A DNA stretch of 64,000 nucleotides from an uncultured Collinsella sp. (GCA_959019775.1 CAUEPS010000003.1:80606-144605), one strand, 5' to 3'; numbered from the stretch's first letter, positions 25,920-36,631 are shown. Notes: a model not told the origin generated them from the sequence alone. Translations and numbers: made by a program.

Positions 25920-28016
25920 TTACTTTTTGCGGGCAAGCTCACCGATGTTGGCGATGCCGGAGAAAACGGCCTCGAAGCGGTTGAGCAGCTTAAGGCGATT
26001 ATCGCGGAGCTGCTCGTCCTTGTCCATGACCATAACCTCGTCAAAGAAACGGTCGATGGGGGCACGCAGGGCGGCAAGGGCGGCAAATGCGGCCGGGTAA
26101 TCCTCGGTAGCAAGGGCGGCATCGACGGCGGTCTGGGCGGCCTCGGAGGCGTCGGCAAGCGCAAGCTCGACCTCGCCCATCAGGGCGCGGTCGTACTCCG
26201 CGCCCAGCTCGGGCTTGGAGATATGCGCCGCGCGGGCGTAGGCGGTTGCCAGGTTGTCGAAGGTCTCGGCGTCGTTCTTGCGGGCCTCGTCGAGGGCGGC
26301 GCAGCGGGCGAAGAAGACCGACGGGGCAATGATGTGCACCGCGGAAACGGCGGCAACGGTGTCGGCCGGGATCTTCTCGTCGCGGGCCATGCTCACCAGG
26401 CGGCCATGGAAGAAGTCACGAACCTGCTGGGCGACCTCGGCGGCGTCGAACTCAATGCCCTGCTCGCTATAGAGCTCGAGCGCAAAGTCGATGAGCGACG
26501 TGGGGTCGATCGGCAGACGGTCGCGCAGGATGTTGATGATGCCGATGGCGGCACGACGCAGCGCGTACGGGTCGGAAGAGCCGGTCGGGGGCTCGCCGAT
26601 GGCAAAGATGCCGGCAATGGTATCGAGCTTGTCGGCGCAGGCCACGATGCAGCCAGCGGTGCCCTCGGGCAGCTCGTCGCCAGCAAAGCGGGGACGATAG
26701 TGATCACGGATAGCATGAGCAACCTCGTCGTTCTCCCCCATCGCGATGGCGTAGTAACCGCCCATCACGCCCTGCTGGCTCGTGAACTCGACGACGGCGT
26801 TGGACACCAGGTCGGCCTTGCACAGGTGCGCGGCGCGGCCGGCATCGGCGGCCAAGTGGGCACCCAGGTGAGCCTCGCGGGCAATAGCGAGCGCGAGCTG
26901 CTCAATACGCTCGGACTTGGCGAGCACGCTACCGAGCTTCTCCTGGAAGGCGACCTTGGCCAGGCGCTCACGGAACTCGTCGAGGGAGATCTTCAGATCC
27001 TCCTCGTAGAAGAACTTGGCGTCATCCAGGCGGGCACGCACGACACGCTCGTTGCCGTCGATCACGCGCTCGGCATTCTCGGGCTTGCTGTTGGAGACGA
27101 TCACGAACTCACGCGTCAGTTTGCCCTCGCCGTCATAAATCGGGAAGTAGCGCTGGTTGGTGAGCATGGACTCGCAGATGATCTCGTGCGGGACCTTGAG
27201 GAACTCCTCATCGAAGGTACCGACGAGCACCGTCGGCCACTCGCAGAGGTTGATGACCTCCTCAAAGACCTTCTTGGGCGTATCGACGTGGCAGCCGGGG
27301 CGCGCAGCCTCGACCTCGGCGATACCGGCAAGGATGGCCTCGCGACGCCGCTCGGCGGAGAGCACGCCGGCATCCTCGAGCACCTGCTCGTAAACAGCGG
27401 GGCTGGCGACCACATGGTCACCGGGGCCAAGCACGCGATGGCCACGCGTGGTGTTGCCACTCGTCACGTCGGCAAACGACACGGGCACGACGTCCTCGCC
27501 CAGAAGGCAGCAGATCCAGCGGACCGGACGCACGAACGTGGCGTGCTCGTGGCCCCAGCGCTGAGAGCGGTAGTTGGGCCACTGCAGGCCGGCGATGGTC
27601 TTCTCGCACAGGGCCGTCAGGATCGGGGTGGCCGGGGCGGAAGGAATGTTCTTCTCGGCAAAGACGTACTCGCGACCGTCGGTGTCCTCGCGACGGACCA
27701 GGTCCTCGGCAGCCACACCGCACTTGCGGGCGAAGCCCTGGGCGGCCTTGGTGGCGTTACCGTCAGCGTCGAAGGCGATGTTGGCCGCGGGGCCGCGCTT
27801 GACCTCGTGAACCTCATCGGTCGCGGTGGCGACGTCGGCAACGAGCGCAGCCAGGCGACGCGGGCTCGAGATCACGCGGACCTCGCCGTGGGCCAGACCG
27901 GCCTCATCGAGACCCTTGGCAATCATAGTGCCAAGCTGCTTGACGGCATTGTTCAGCGGTGCAGAGGGCATTTCCTCCGTACCGATCTCAAACAGGAAAT
28001 CCTTAGCGTCTGCCAT
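25920..28016 (-). CDS. glyS: Glycyl-tRNA synthetase beta subunit
   Basis: GlyS contributes tRNA recognition to the alpha2beta2 enzyme. The 698-residue protein opens with FLFEIGTEEMPSAPL, typical of the family, has the HD-like central region (GYYAIAMGENDEVAHAIRDHYRP) and the conserved ADKLDTIAGIFAIGEPPTGSSDPYALRRAA segment, and ends in a DALR-type anticodon-binding domain. It begins three bases after the glyQ stop. Confidence 0.97.
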   Translation of the reverse strand: MADAKDFLFEIGTEEMPSAPLNNAVKQLGTMIAKGLDEAGLAHGEVRVISSPRRLAALVADVATATDEVHEVKRGPAANIAFDADGNATKAAQGFARKCGVAAEDLVRREDTDGREYVFAEKNIPSAPATPILTALCEKTIAGLQWPNYRSQRWGHEHATFVRPVRWICCLLGEDVVPVSFADVTSGNTTRGHRVLGPGDHVVASPAVYEQVLEDAGVLSAERRREAILAGIAEVEAARPGCHVDTPKKVFEEVINLCEWPTVLVGTFDEEFLKVPHEIICESMLTNQRYFPIYDGEGKLTREFVIVSNSKPENAERVIDGNERVVRARLDDAKFFYEEDLKISLDEFRERLAKVAFQEKLGSVLAKSERIEQLALAIAREAHLGAHLAADAGRAAHLCKADLVSNAVVEFTSQQGVMGGYYAIAMGENDEVAHAIRDHYRPRFAGDELPEGTAGCIVACADKLDTIAGIFAIGEPPTGSSDPYALRRAAIGIINILRDRLPIDPTSLIDFALELYSEQGIEFDAAEVAQQVRDFFHGRLVSMARDEKIPADTVAAVSAVHIIAPSVFFARCAALDEARKNDAETFDNLATAYARAAHISKPELGAEYDRALMGEVELALADASEAAQTAVDAALATEDYPAAFAALAALRAPIDRFFDEVMVMDKDEQLRDNRLKLLNRFEAVFSGIANIGELARKK

Positions 28017-28019
28017 GGC

Positions 28020-28931
28020 TTACGCCACCTCGCCTTCCTGATCGGCATTCTCGTTGATTCCGGCGACCTCGGCCATATAGGCCTCGCAGCACGCCTTGGC
28101 GACGGCGCGGACGCGCAGGATGTAGTTGGCACGCTCGACTGCGGACAGCGCACCGCGGGCATCGAGCAGGTTGAAGGCATGGCTGCACTTCATGACGCAG
28201 TCATATGCCGGCAGCGGCAGCTTGCGCTCCAGGCAGGAGTGGCACTCGGCCTCGTAGTCGTCAAACTTCTGACGCATCATCTCGACGTTGGCGACCTCAA
28301 AATTGTAAGCACTAAACTCGCGCTCGTTCTCCAGGAACACGTCGCCGTAGGTCATGGGCGTGCCGTCGGGCAGGTAGCTCCACACCAGGTCATAGACCGA
28401 GTTGACGCCCTGGGCGTACATGGCGATACGCTCCAGGCCATAGGTGATCTCGACGGGCACGGGGTCGACTTCGATGCCGCCCACCTGCTGGAAGTACGTA
28501 AACTGCGTGACCTCCATGCCGTTGAGCCAGACCTCCCAGCCAAGGCCCCAGGCGCCGAGCGTCGGGCTCTCCCAGTCGTCCTCGACAAAGCGGACGTCAT
28601 GGTCATTGGGGTCCAGGCCAATGGCGGCCAGCGAACCCAGGTAGAGCTCCTGGGCGTTGACCGGCGAGGGCTTGATGAGCACCTGGAACTGATAGTAGTG
28701 CTGCATGCGGTTGGGGTTCTCGCCGTAGCGGCCGTCGGCGGGACGGCGGCAGGGCTGCGCATAGCAGGTGCGCCACTCGGCGGGACCGAGCGAGCGCAGC
28801 GTGGTCGCGGTATGGAAGGTACCGGCACCGACCTCGGAGTCATAGGGCTGCATAATGACGCAGCCCTGCTCGCCCCAGTACTGCTGGAGGCGCAGGATGA
28901 TGTCTTGGAAGGAAAGCGATGAAGCGTTCAT
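28020..28931 (-). CDS. glyQ: Glycyl-tRNA synthetase alpha subunit
   Basis: GlyQ is the catalytic class II subunit that activates glycine. The N-terminal [42 protein letters not shown], the motif 2 region [26 protein letters not shown] and motif 3-like [13 protein letters not shown] are textbook. The 303-residue length is normal. It heads glyQ-glyS-ppsR. The 59-bp gap to lepB has a TATAGT that could be a -10 but no clear -35, and there is no room for a glycine T-box. Confidence 0.97.
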   Translation of the reverse strand: MNASSLSFQDIILRLQQYWGEQGCVIMQPYDSEVGAGTFHTATTLRSLGPAEWRTCYAQPCRRPADGRYGENPNRMQHYYQFQVLIKPSPVNAQELYLGSLAAIGLDPNDHDVRFVEDDWESPTLGAWGLGWEVWLNGMEVTQFTYFQQVGGIEVDPVPVEITYGLERIAMYAQGVNSVYDLVWSYLPDGTPMTYGDVFLENEREFSAYNFEVANVEMMRQKFDDYEAECHSCLERKLPLPAYDCVMKCSHAFNLLDARGALSAVERANYILRVRAVAKACCEAYMAEVAGINENADQEGEVA

Positions 28932-28990
28932 GCCTCTAATATCCCCTCGTCGAAACGATTACACGGTTAGGTACTGTACTATAGCGGTTT

Positions 28991-29554
28991 TTAATCGATA
29001 GCGCCGATACGGTTGAGCGGCCAGTAGCGCACAAGCGCCACGGCGATCAAGTCGGAGCGGTCGACCGGGCCAAAGTAGCGGGAGTCAGCAGAGTTCTCGC
29101 GGTTGTCGCCCATCACCCACACACAGTCGTCAGGGACGGTGTAGGGATAGCTCACCTGAGCGCCGGGAGCTTGGACCGAAAGCGGCCAGCTCATGCCAGT
29201 CGTATAGTCCTCGTCGAGCGCCTGGTCATCGACGATGATCTTGCCGTCCTGCAAGTCGACCGTCTGGCCGGCCGTGGCAATAACACGCTTGACGAGAACA
29301 TCGTGCTCGGAGGTGCCATCGGGGTTGTGGAACACCACGATATCGCCCTGCTTGACGGGCTGCCCAAGCTCGAGGCTCACCTTTTGCGCCAGGATCTGGT
29401 CGCCGATTTCGATCGTGGACTCCATGGAACCGGTAGGCACCACAAAGGGCTCGACCACAAACGCGCGAATCACGAAGGTGGCGATGAGTGCAATCGCAAC
29501 GATTACGATCCACTCAAAGGCGCCCCTCAGGGCAGAATGCTGCGATGGAACCAT
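28991..29554 (-). CDS. lepB: Signal peptidase I
   Basis: LepB cleaves signal peptides of exported proteins at the outer face of the membrane. One N-terminal transmembrane helix (about residues 12-34) is followed by the catalytic Ser motif PTGSMESTI, the general-base Lys motif VLVKRVIATAGQ and the C-terminal GDNRENSADSRYFG box. At 187 residues it is a standard short Gram-positive form. The ATG at 29554 follows GAGGAG located at the trmD stop; the longer frame upstream is a trmD shadow. Confidence 0.96.
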   Translation of the reverse strand: MVPSQHSALRGAFEWIVIVAIALIATFVIRAFVVEPFVVPTGSMESTIEIGDQILAQKVSLELGQPVKQGDIVVFHNPDGTSEHDVLVKRVIATAGQTVDLQDGKIIVDDQALDEDYTTGMSWPLSVQAPGAQVSYPYTVPDDCVWVMGDNRENSADSRYFGPVDRSDLIAVALVRYWPLNRIGAID

Positions 29555-29556
29555 TC

Positions 29557-30315
29557 TCACTCCTCGCTCTGCGAATACGAAGCGTCCAGGATCTCCTGCG
29601 CGTACGCGCGCTCCTCGGGCGTGAGCCGCGCCGTCTCGATCAGGTCGGGACGCCAGCGGCAGGTGCGCTCGATGGCGTTCTTGCGACGCCAAGCGTCAAC
29701 TTTGGCGTGATCGCCACTCACGAGCACCGGCGGCACGCCCTCGCCGTTGAACTCGGCGGGGCGGGTGTACTGCGCGTACTCGAGCAGGCCACCGTCTTCG
29801 GCGGTCGAGAAGGACTCGTCCACGTTGCTCATCTCGTCACCCAAGGCTCCGGGGATGAGACGTACGACGGCATCGGCAACGACCATAGCGGGCAGTTCGC
29901 CGCCCGTGAGCACGTAGTCACCGATCGACAGACGCTCATCGGCATACGCATATGCGCGCTCGTCGACGCCCTCGTAACGGCTGCACACAAACAGCAGGCG
30001 CTCACTTTTGAGCAGGCGCTCGGCCACATGCTGCGTAAAGGGCTCGCCGCAGGGGGTGAAGAACACCACGGTGGGCTTGGGACCCTCGGAGCTGATGGCC
30101 TCGATTGCCTCGGCAATGGGCTCGACCTTCATGAGCATGCCCTGCCCGCCGCCATACGGCTCGTCATCGACAGTGCGATGGCGGTCATGCGTCCAGTCGC
30201 GCAGGTTATACGCCTTAAAATCAAAAAGGCCGGCCTTGCGGGCGCGGCCCAAGATCGACGTGGACATGACGGGCTCAAACATCTCGGGAAAGACCGAAAG
30301 GGTCTCGATCAGCAT
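29557..30315 (-). CDS. trmD: tRNA (guanine-37-N1)-methyltransferase
   Basis: TrmD makes m1G37 with SAM and prevents +1 frameshifting. The trefoil-knot region is visible as FTPCGEPFTQHVAERLLK...LLFVCSRYEGVDERAYAYADERLSIGDYVLTGGELPAMV. The N-terminal LSVFPEMFEPVMSTSILGRA and YGGGQGMLMKVEPI are characteristic. It is 252 residues and starts at ATG after GGAGG. It sits in rpsP-khpA-rimM-trmD-lepB. Confidence 0.97.
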   Translation of the reverse strand: MLIETLSVFPEMFEPVMSTSILGRARKAGLFDFKAYNLRDWTHDRHRTVDDEPYGGGQGMLMKVEPIAEAIEAISSEGPKPTVVFFTPCGEPFTQHVAERLLKSERLLFVCSRYEGVDERAYAYADERLSIGDYVLTGGELPAMVVADAVVRLIPGALGDEMSNVDESFSTAEDGGLLEYAQYTRPAEFNGEGVPPVLVSGDHAKVDAWRRKNAIERTCRWRPDLIETARLTPEERAYAQEILDASYSQSEE

Positions 30316-30325
30316 GCTGTCCTCC

Positions 30326-30847
30326 CTACTTGTCCATATCGATCAAGCCGTCCATAACGTGAACGGAAATTGTTCCCGTGTCGGGAAGATCGAGCACAAC
30401 CTGCTCGATCACGGGAATCAGCACCTCGCCGTACCGATCACCCTCGACAACCCAAACATCGTTGGCGGGCGTCGACATGATCTCGACAATCGTGCCGAGC
30501 GAACCAAAGCGCTCGTCGGTCACCTCGCGACCCATAAGGTCGGTATAGGCGGCGTCGAGCGAATCGAGCTCAAAGTCGTCACGATTGGCCAGCACGTAGC
30601 ATCCGGTGATGCCCTCGGCAGCCGTCAAATCGTCAATGCCCTCAAACGAGACCAGATCGCCATCGCCCGTATCGGTGACGGATACGACCGTGCAAAAACG
30701 GTCGCGCTTGAGCGCCGGCGGCGTCAAGGCGACACGCATACCCGGCTCCAATACAGAAGGAAGCCCCCGCAGCGGCTGCGCGAGGACCTCCCCCTTCCTT
30801 CCGTGCGGCTTGACCACACGGGCGATGTTTTTGTACTGGGACCTCAA
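30326..30847 (-). CDS. rimM: Ribosome maturation factor RimM
   Basis: RimM assists maturation of the 30S head and binds S19. The N-terminal beta-barrel begins IARVVKPHGRKGEVLAQPLRG and the PRC-barrel half contains VWVVEGDRYGEVLIPVIEQVV. It is 173 residues. The start appears to be TTG at 30847, since the family N-terminus leaves no room for a later codon; the Shine-Dalgarno is weak, so coupling to khpA four bases away is likely. Confidence 0.93.
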   Translation of the reverse strand: MRSQYKNIARVVKPHGRKGEVLAQPLRGLPSVLEPGMRVALTPPALKRDRFCTVVSVTDTGDGDLVSFEGIDDLTAAEGITGCYVLANRDDFELDSLDAAYTDLMGREVTDERFGSLGTIVEIMSTPANDVWVVEGDRYGEVLIPVIEQVVLDLPDTGTISVHVMDGLIDMDK

Positions 30848-30851
30848 GGTC

Positions 30852-31136
30852 CTAGCCCAGAACCTCTACCTCGACAGCAGTGTCGAGGCGAGCGGCCAGT
30901 GCACGGGCGAGCGTGCGAATGGCCTTAATGGTACGGCCACGACGGCCGATGACCTTAGCGACGTCATCTTCGGCAACCGAAACCTCAATCGTGGAGGCGT
31001 CGTCACCATCGATGACCTCAAGGCTCACGGAATCCGGGTCGTCGACGATCTGAACAACGAGATATTCGACGAGATCAGCGATGCGATCTGAGAGCATTGC
31101 CTCACCCTCGAGCTGTGCAGCGTCAACCTCAGGCAC
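30852..31136 (-). CDS. khpA: KH-domain RNA-binding protein KhpA
   Basis: This small single-KH RNA-binding protein (94 residues) carries the motif VIGRRGRTIKAIRTLARA. In Gram-positives KhpA partners with KhpB/Jag and affects cell elongation and division. Its place between rpsP and rimM is the standard one. The GTG at 31136 is favoured by GAGGAG 6 bases upstream (at the rpsP stop); an ATG 13 codons later would give the more usual size of about 80 residues. Confidence 0.92.
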   Translation of the reverse strand: MPEVDAAQLEGEAMLSDRIADLVEYLVVQIVDDPDSVSLEVIDGDDASTIEVSVAEDDVAKVIGRRGRTIKAIRTLARALAARLDTAVEVEVLG

Positions 31137-31139
31137 GAT

Positions 31140-31481
31140 TTACTCCTCGGCGCCCTCAGCGGCCTCAGCGGCAGCCTTAGCGGCCTCGGCCTCTTTGGCG
31201 AGCTGCTTCTTGGACTTCTTGACGACGGTCTCGGTCTTCTCGCCCTCGTTGGCGGCCTTGACCAGAGCGGCGACGGCGTCGGTGAGCTGAGCGCCCTTGG
31301 ACTGCCAGTCAGCAATCTTCTCGAGGTCGAGGTTGATGGTCTTGGGGGCGGTCATCGGGTTGTAGCGGCCAACCTCCTCGATGATACGACCGTCACGCGG
31401 GGCGCGGGAATCGGCGACGACGACACGGTAGTACGGACGCTTCTTAGCGCCGTGACGAGCAAGGCGAATCTTGACTGCCAA
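31140..31481 (-). CDS. rpsP: 30S ribosomal protein S16
   Basis: S16 is an early assembly protein of the 30S body. The protein begins [25 protein letters not shown], the family signature, and continues with [13 protein letters not shown]. The start is TTG at 31481 after GGAGGAG with 6-base spacing; the ATG-initiated frame to 31517 adds an unrelated leader. A Lys/Ala/Glu-rich tail of about 35 residues follows the conserved fold. It is first in the rpsP operon. Confidence 0.96.
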   Translation of the reverse strand: MAVKIRLARHGAKKRPYYRVVVADSRAPRDGRIIEEVGRYNPMTAPKTINLDLEKIADWQSKGAQLTDAVAALVKAANEGEKTETVVKKSKKQLAKEAEAAKAAAEAAEGAEE

Positions 31482-31537
31482 AGGAAACTCCTCCAACCAA
31501 GCAGCTTTAGGCTGCAACTACAAACAAACAGTTGAAC

Positions 31538-31566
31538 ATAATACGCCATCGACGCGGGCAGGTGAA
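31538..31566 (-). promoter_or_regulatory. Promoter of the rpsP operon
   Basis: On the minus strand, TTCACC (31561-31566), a 17-base spacer and TATTAT (31538-31543). Predicted leader is about 50 bases. It is arranged back-to-back with the dinB promoter. Confidence 0.6.
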
Positions 31567-31670
31567 GTCCGTGAGACCAACTTCTTCGGTGTAGTCGAGG
31601 GCAAATCCATATCTTAGACAAGAATTCGCGATTTGCAAGCACATCCACGCACCCCACATGAGCTGCGCGG

Positions 31671-31676
31671 TATACT
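31671..31676 (+). promoter_or_regulatory. -10 box of dinB, possibly for a leaderless mRNA
   Basis: TATACT ends only six bases before the dinB ATG at 31683, which puts the expected transcription start at or next to the start codon. No Shine-Dalgarno precedes the ATG and no consensus -35 is seen at 16-18 bases. Confidence 0.5.
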
Positions 31677-31682
31677 CATGAC

Positions 31683-32936
31683 ATGGAAAGACGCGAACAT
31701 ACATACGGTTATGAGGATGCTGCGGGCGTCACGCCGCCGCCCTGGACGGGTCCGGCGGTGGGCCTGATGGATCTCGATGCATTTTTTGCGAGCGTGGAGA
31801 TGCTCGATCATCCCGAATGGCGCGGAAAGCCGCTCATCGTGGGCGGAGACGCCGAGTCACGCGGCGTCGTGTCCACGTGTTCGTACGAGGCTCGTCGCTT
31901 TGGCGTGCATTCTGCCATGGCCTCGGCCGAGGCGCGGCGCCTGTGCCCGCAGGCCATTTGGACGCACGGACACTTTGATCGCTACCGTGAGGTGAGCGCG
32001 CAGGTCATGGCGATTCTCGCCGATGAGACACCGCGCGTGGAGCGCGTGTCCATCGACGAGGCCTTTATCGATATTACGCCGGGCCGGTTTGCGCCCGAGG
32101 ATCCGCTACTGGTAGCACGGCGCATGAGCGACCGCGTTGCGGCGCTGGGGGTGACGTGTTCCATCGGCGTCGGCTGCAACAAGACCGTGGCCAAAATCGC
32201 AAGCGAGCGCGACAAGCCGTTTGGTCTGACCATTGTGCGCCCCGGTACGGAACAGCGCTTTTTGGCTGCGCTGCCGGTATCTGCCATGAGCGGAATCGGG
32301 CGTTCGGCCGAGGAGCGACTGCGTCGCATGCGCATCTATACACTCGGCGAGCTTTCACGCGCGCCAGAGTCCACCCTGGCTGCAATTTTTGGCGTGAATG
32401 GCGAGCGCATGCGTCAGCGTGCTTTGGGGCTCGAAGTATCCGAGGTCACCGGCCTGGATGACGAACGTGAAGTTAAATCGGTGAGCAATGAGCGCACCTT
32501 TGCGAAGGATTTGACTGAGCGTGGGGATATCGAGGCGGCGATTGCGCTGCTGGGAGAGTCAGTGGGACGCCGTCTGCGCCGTCAGGGGCTGACGGGTGCC
32601 ACGGTAACGCTCAAGCTTAAGTATTCGTATGGCAGCGGGCGCACGGCGCAGCGCCGGCTGCCCCATCCGACCGACGATGAGAACATCTTCGTGGCGGTTG
32701 CACTCGAACTGCTCGACAACATCTGGCAGGAAGGCATGCATGTTCGCTTGGCAGGCATCGGCATGAGCGACTTCAACCACCAAGGCGGTATCCAAACTGA
32801 CCTGTTCTGCGAGATTGATGACCGCGGAGCCCAATCCAGCGACCGCCGCGACCTCTCCGTCGCCATCGACGCCGTCCGAGACAAATTCGGCGACACCGCC
32901 CTATCCTTCGGCCGCCAATCCCGCTTCAACGATTAA
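31683..32936 (+). CDS. dinB: DNA polymerase IV
   Basis: This Y-family translesion polymerase shows the palm motifs MDLDAFFASVE (metal-binding Asp, near residue 30) and SIDEAFIDI (catalytic Asp-Glu, near 122), the finger region STCSYEARRFGVHSAM, the HhH thumb around VSAMSGIGRSAEERL, and the little-finger domain after about 255. The length is 417 residues. The N-terminus has about 28 residues more than E. coli DinB; an internal ATG at the MDLDAFF motif, preceded by GGTGGG, is a possible alternative start. It is the only plus-strand gene between 1.7 and 53 kb. Confidence 0.95.
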   Translation: MERREHTYGYEDAAGVTPPPWTGPAVGLMDLDAFFASVEMLDHPEWRGKPLIVGGDAESRGVVSTCSYEARRFGVHSAMASAEARRLCPQAIWTHGHFDRYREVSAQVMAILADETPRVERVSIDEAFIDITPGRFAPEDPLLVARRMSDRVAALGVTCSIGVGCNKTVAKIASERDKPFGLTIVRPGTEQRFLAALPVSAMSGIGRSAEERLRRMRIYTLGELSRAPESTLAAIFGVNGERMRQRALGLEVSEVTGLDDEREVKSVSNERTFAKDLTERGDIEAAIALLGESVGRRLRRQGLTGATVTLKLKYSYGSGRTAQRRLPHPTDDENIFVAVALELLDNIWQEGMHVRLAGIGMSDFNHQGGIQTDLFCEIDDRGAQSSDRRDLSVAIDAVRDKFGDTALSFGRQSRFND

Positions 32937-32948
32937 CCGCCTTTGGGC

Positions 32949-32990
32949 AAAAAGAAAGCCGGGCAGCTGCAGGTAGTGCAACTGCCCGGC
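32949..32990 (-). terminator. Terminator between convergent dinB and rsfS
   Basis: A perfect 9-bp outer stem (32958-32966 with 32982-32990) continues with further inner pairs. On the minus strand it runs into TTTCTTTTTG, so it ends the rplU...rsfS operon. It may also stop dinB transcripts, though there is no T-tract on that side. Confidence 0.8.
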
Positions 32991-33036
32991 GAACGGTAAA
33001 GGGTAGTTCAAGAGAAGCCCCGGCCCAAATAAGGTC

Positions 33037-33492
33037 CTAGAGGAGGTTGAGGGGAAGCTGGGGAGCGTCGCCCCAGAGCTTCTCCAGACGGTAGAAGTCG
33101 CGTGCCTCGGGGGTGAAGACGTGAACGACGACCGAGCCGTAGTCCATGAGCATCCAGGTCTTCTGCTCGCGGCCCTCGATGGAGAACGGGTGCTCACCGC
33201 AAGCCTCGGCGACCTTCTCCTCGATCTCGTCGACAATCGAATCGACCTGACGGTTATTGGTACCGGTGGCGAGCACAAAGTAGTCGCACACGTCGGAGAG
33301 CTCGGTCAGATCGAGCACCTGCACGTCCTCGCCCTTCTTGTCGTAGGCGGCCTGCGCGGCGGCGCGGGCGACATCCTCGGCGGCGACACCGCTCGCGAAC
33401 AGCGAGGCGGCAGTGCGGTCGGACGTGGCAACGAAGCTCTTGTGCTCCACACCTTCAAGAATCTGGTCGTCGGTCATGGTCTCGTCGGCCAT
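33037..33492 (-). CDS. rsfS: Ribosomal silencing factor RsfS
   Basis: RsfS binds L14 and blocks subunit joining when nutrients are short. The conserved core lies at about residues 45-145: KKGEDVQVLDLTELSDVCDYFVLATGTNNRQVDSI, then WMLMDYGSVVVHVFTPEARDFYRLEKLWGDAP. It carries about 40 extra N-terminal residues compared with the usual 105-120 aa protein. The ATG at 33492 follows AGAGG. It ends the rplU-rpmA-obgE-nadD-yqeK-rsfS operon. Confidence 0.95.
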   Translation of the reverse strand: MADETMTDDQILEGVEHKSFVATSDRTAASLFASGVAAEDVARAAAQAAYDKKGEDVQVLDLTELSDVCDYFVLATGTNNRQVDSIVDEIEEKVAEACGEHPFSIEGREQKTWMLMDYGSVVVHVFTPEARDFYRLEKLWGDAPQLPLNLL

Positions 33493-33520
33493 GGAATACC
33501 TCTTTCTAGACGCACCCGAG

Positions 33521-34129
33521 CTAGCGCAGCTGGGCGTAATGGTTGTAAATCGTAATAGCCGTGGGATAAAGATAGCGCCCGGACTGGATCACATAGACCA
33601 GACCCTGTGCAAAACAGGAGAAGAACAACTCGTCAAGCGTCGACTCCCCCACCATCTTGCGCAGCGCGTGGGCATAATCACCATGGCGGTTGGGTTCGAT
33701 GGCATCGGCAACAAAGACCACCATATCGAGCGGCGTCATGTCGCAGGCGCCCACGGTGTGACGGTCGACAGCCTGAAAGACCGCCGGCGACAGCTCGGGA
33801 AAAAGCTGCGGAAGCTCATAGGCGGCAACCGGTCCATGCAAAAGCGGCGTCGCGGCAGACGGAGAGCCGGCAATCTTAATGCCGTAATGCAGAGCGCGCG
33901 TGACCAGCTCGTCGTCGGAGAGCACCTTATCCCAGTCATGGATCAGGCCGGCGGCAGCGGCATTAAAGCGGTCGACACCGTATACCTCGGCTAGGTGCAG
34001 CGCGGTCTCGGCAACCCCTAGCGAATGCACGTAGCGCTTGCGCTTATCCTTCATACGCACATCGAGCAGCTCTTGAATACGCTTGAGCAGCGCGCGCTCA
34101 TCGCCCTCAAACTGATCCTCTACCGACAA
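33521..34129 (-). CDS. yqeK: HD-domain nucleotide hydrolase YqeK
   Basis: YqeK-type HD phosphohydrolases cleave diadenosine tetraphosphate. Metal-binding residues are visible as HSLGV (about residue 36), IHDWDK (HD, about 64), LHGPVAA, RHTVG and VADAIEP. The 202-residue length is normal. The start is TTG at 34129 with GGGGG 6 bases upstream. The nadD-yqeK-rsfS order is conserved widely in Gram-positives. Confidence 0.93.
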   Translation of the reverse strand: MSVEDQFEGDERALLKRIQELLDVRMKDKRKRYVHSLGVAETALHLAEVYGVDRFNAAAAGLIHDWDKVLSDDELVTRALHYGIKIAGSPSAATPLLHGPVAAYELPQLFPELSPAVFQAVDRHTVGACDMTPLDMVVFVADAIEPNRHGDYAHALRKMVGESTLDELFFSCFAQGLVYVIQSGRYLYPTAITIYNHYAQLR

Positions 34130-34141
34130 CGTAGACCCCCA

Positions 34142-34819
34142 TCACTCAAAATCTTCTTGACCCAGATCGGTATACAGCCCGCGCTTGCGAATATAGCCGA
34201 GCACGGACTCGCTCGTAAGATAGCGCACGCTCATGCCACGGGCAACTCGCTTACGAATGTTGGTCGAGCTAATCGCCAGCGCCGGAATCTGGATATAGCG
34301 CACGTCAAACGGCAGGCCCGACTCTTTGATTCGCGCGCGAGCAGTATCGATATCAAAGCCCGGTCGCGTCGCCGCAATGAACGTGGCAAGCTCGGCGATT
34401 CGGTCGGCATCATGCCAGGTAACAATATCGATAATCGCGTCGGCGCCCGTAATAAAGTAGAGCTTTACCTGAGGCGGGTAAAAGTCGCGAAGGGCATGAA
34501 GTGTATCGGCCGTATAGGTCACGCCAGGACGGTCGATCTCGAAACGGCTCGCCAAAAAAGCCGGATTCGCAGCGGTGGCGAGGACCGTCATGGCATAACG
34601 GTCCTCGGCAGGCGTCACCGGTTTGTCGAGCTTAAAGGCGGGAGAGCCGGCCGGCATAAAGAGCACGGCGTCCAAGTCGAGCGACTCGCGCGCCTGCTCG
34701 GCGGTAACCAAGTGCCCGTAATGAATCGGGTCAAAGGTACCACCCATAATGCCGAGCCTAAACTCCTGCCCGTCTTCTAGAGGAAGCTCGGGCAGACCGA
34801 TTCCACCGCGCAGCGACAT
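34142..34819 (-). CDS. nadD: Nicotinate-nucleotide adenylyltransferase
   Basis: NadD adenylates nicotinate mononucleotide in NAD synthesis. The motif GIMGGTFDPIHYGHLVTAEQA (GxFxPxHxGH) is at about residues 23-43 and the C-terminal ISSTNIRKRVARG motif near 190. About 20 residues precede the usual start, but the ATG at 34819 has GAGGGCGAG in good position and lies 3 bases past the obgE stop. Confidence 0.96.
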   Translation of the reverse strand: MSLRGGIGLPELPLEDGQEFRLGIMGGTFDPIHYGHLVTAEQARESLDLDAVLFMPAGSPAFKLDKPVTPAEDRYAMTVLATAANPAFLASRFEIDRPGVTYTADTLHALRDFYPPQVKLYFITGADAIIDIVTWHDADRIAELATFIAATRPGFDIDTARARIKESGLPFDVRYIQIPALAISSTNIRKRVARGMSVRYLTSESVLGYIRKRGLYTDLGQEDFE

Positions 34820-34822
34820 GGC

Positions 34823-36301
<1,479 letters not shown>

Positions 36302-36305
36302 CTAC

Positions 36306-36348
36306 AAAAAGAGGGAGACCCTTGAATCCTAAAACTCAAGTGCCTCCC
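36306..36348 (-). terminator. Weak hairpin with T-run between rpmA and obgE
   Basis: A 5-bp outer stem (36313-36317 with 36344-36348) and a 4-bp inner stem (36321-36324 with 36337-36340), separated by an internal loop, are followed on the minus strand by CTTTTTG. It may lower obgE expression relative to the ribosomal protein genes. Confidence 0.5.
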
Positions 36349-36373
36349 ACATATGTGCTCTATGAAGGGTGAA

Positions 36374-36631
36374 TTACGCGTTCGCGAGCGGGCGTACGCT
36401 GACCCTGTGCTTGATACCCTTGTGGAACTCAACGGTACCGTCGACCAGCGCGAACAGCGTGTCGTCCTTGCCACGGCCAACGTTCTCACCCGGGTGGATG
36501 TGCGTGCCGTGCTGACGGACGAGAATCGTGCCCGTGGTTACCGTCTGGCCGGCGAAGCGCTTCGTGCCAAGGCGCTGACCGCGGGAGTCACGGCCATTAC
36601 GGGAGGAACCGAGTCCTTTTTTGTGTGCCAT
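36374..36631 (-). CDS. rpmA: 50S ribosomal protein L27
   Basis: L27 reaches the peptidyl-transferase centre. The 85-residue protein starts [15 protein letters not shown] directly, with no cleavable N-terminal peptide of the Firmicutes type, and contains [21 protein letters not shown]. It lies 33 bp after rplU. Confidence 0.98.
   Translation of the reverse strand: MAHKKGLGSSRNGRDSRGQRLGTKRFAGQTVTTGTILVRQHGTHIHPGENVGRGKDDTLFALVDGTVEFHKGIKHRVSVRPLANA

Noticed and set aside
25668..28922. 1084-codon plus-strand open frame opposite ppsR, glyS and glyQ
   Set aside because: It runs antisense through three recognised genes and looks like a codon-bias shadow.
28932..28990. Glycine T-box or riboswitch before glyQ
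   Set aside because: Only 59 bases separate lepB and glyQ, and there is no T-box motif or terminator/antiterminator pair.
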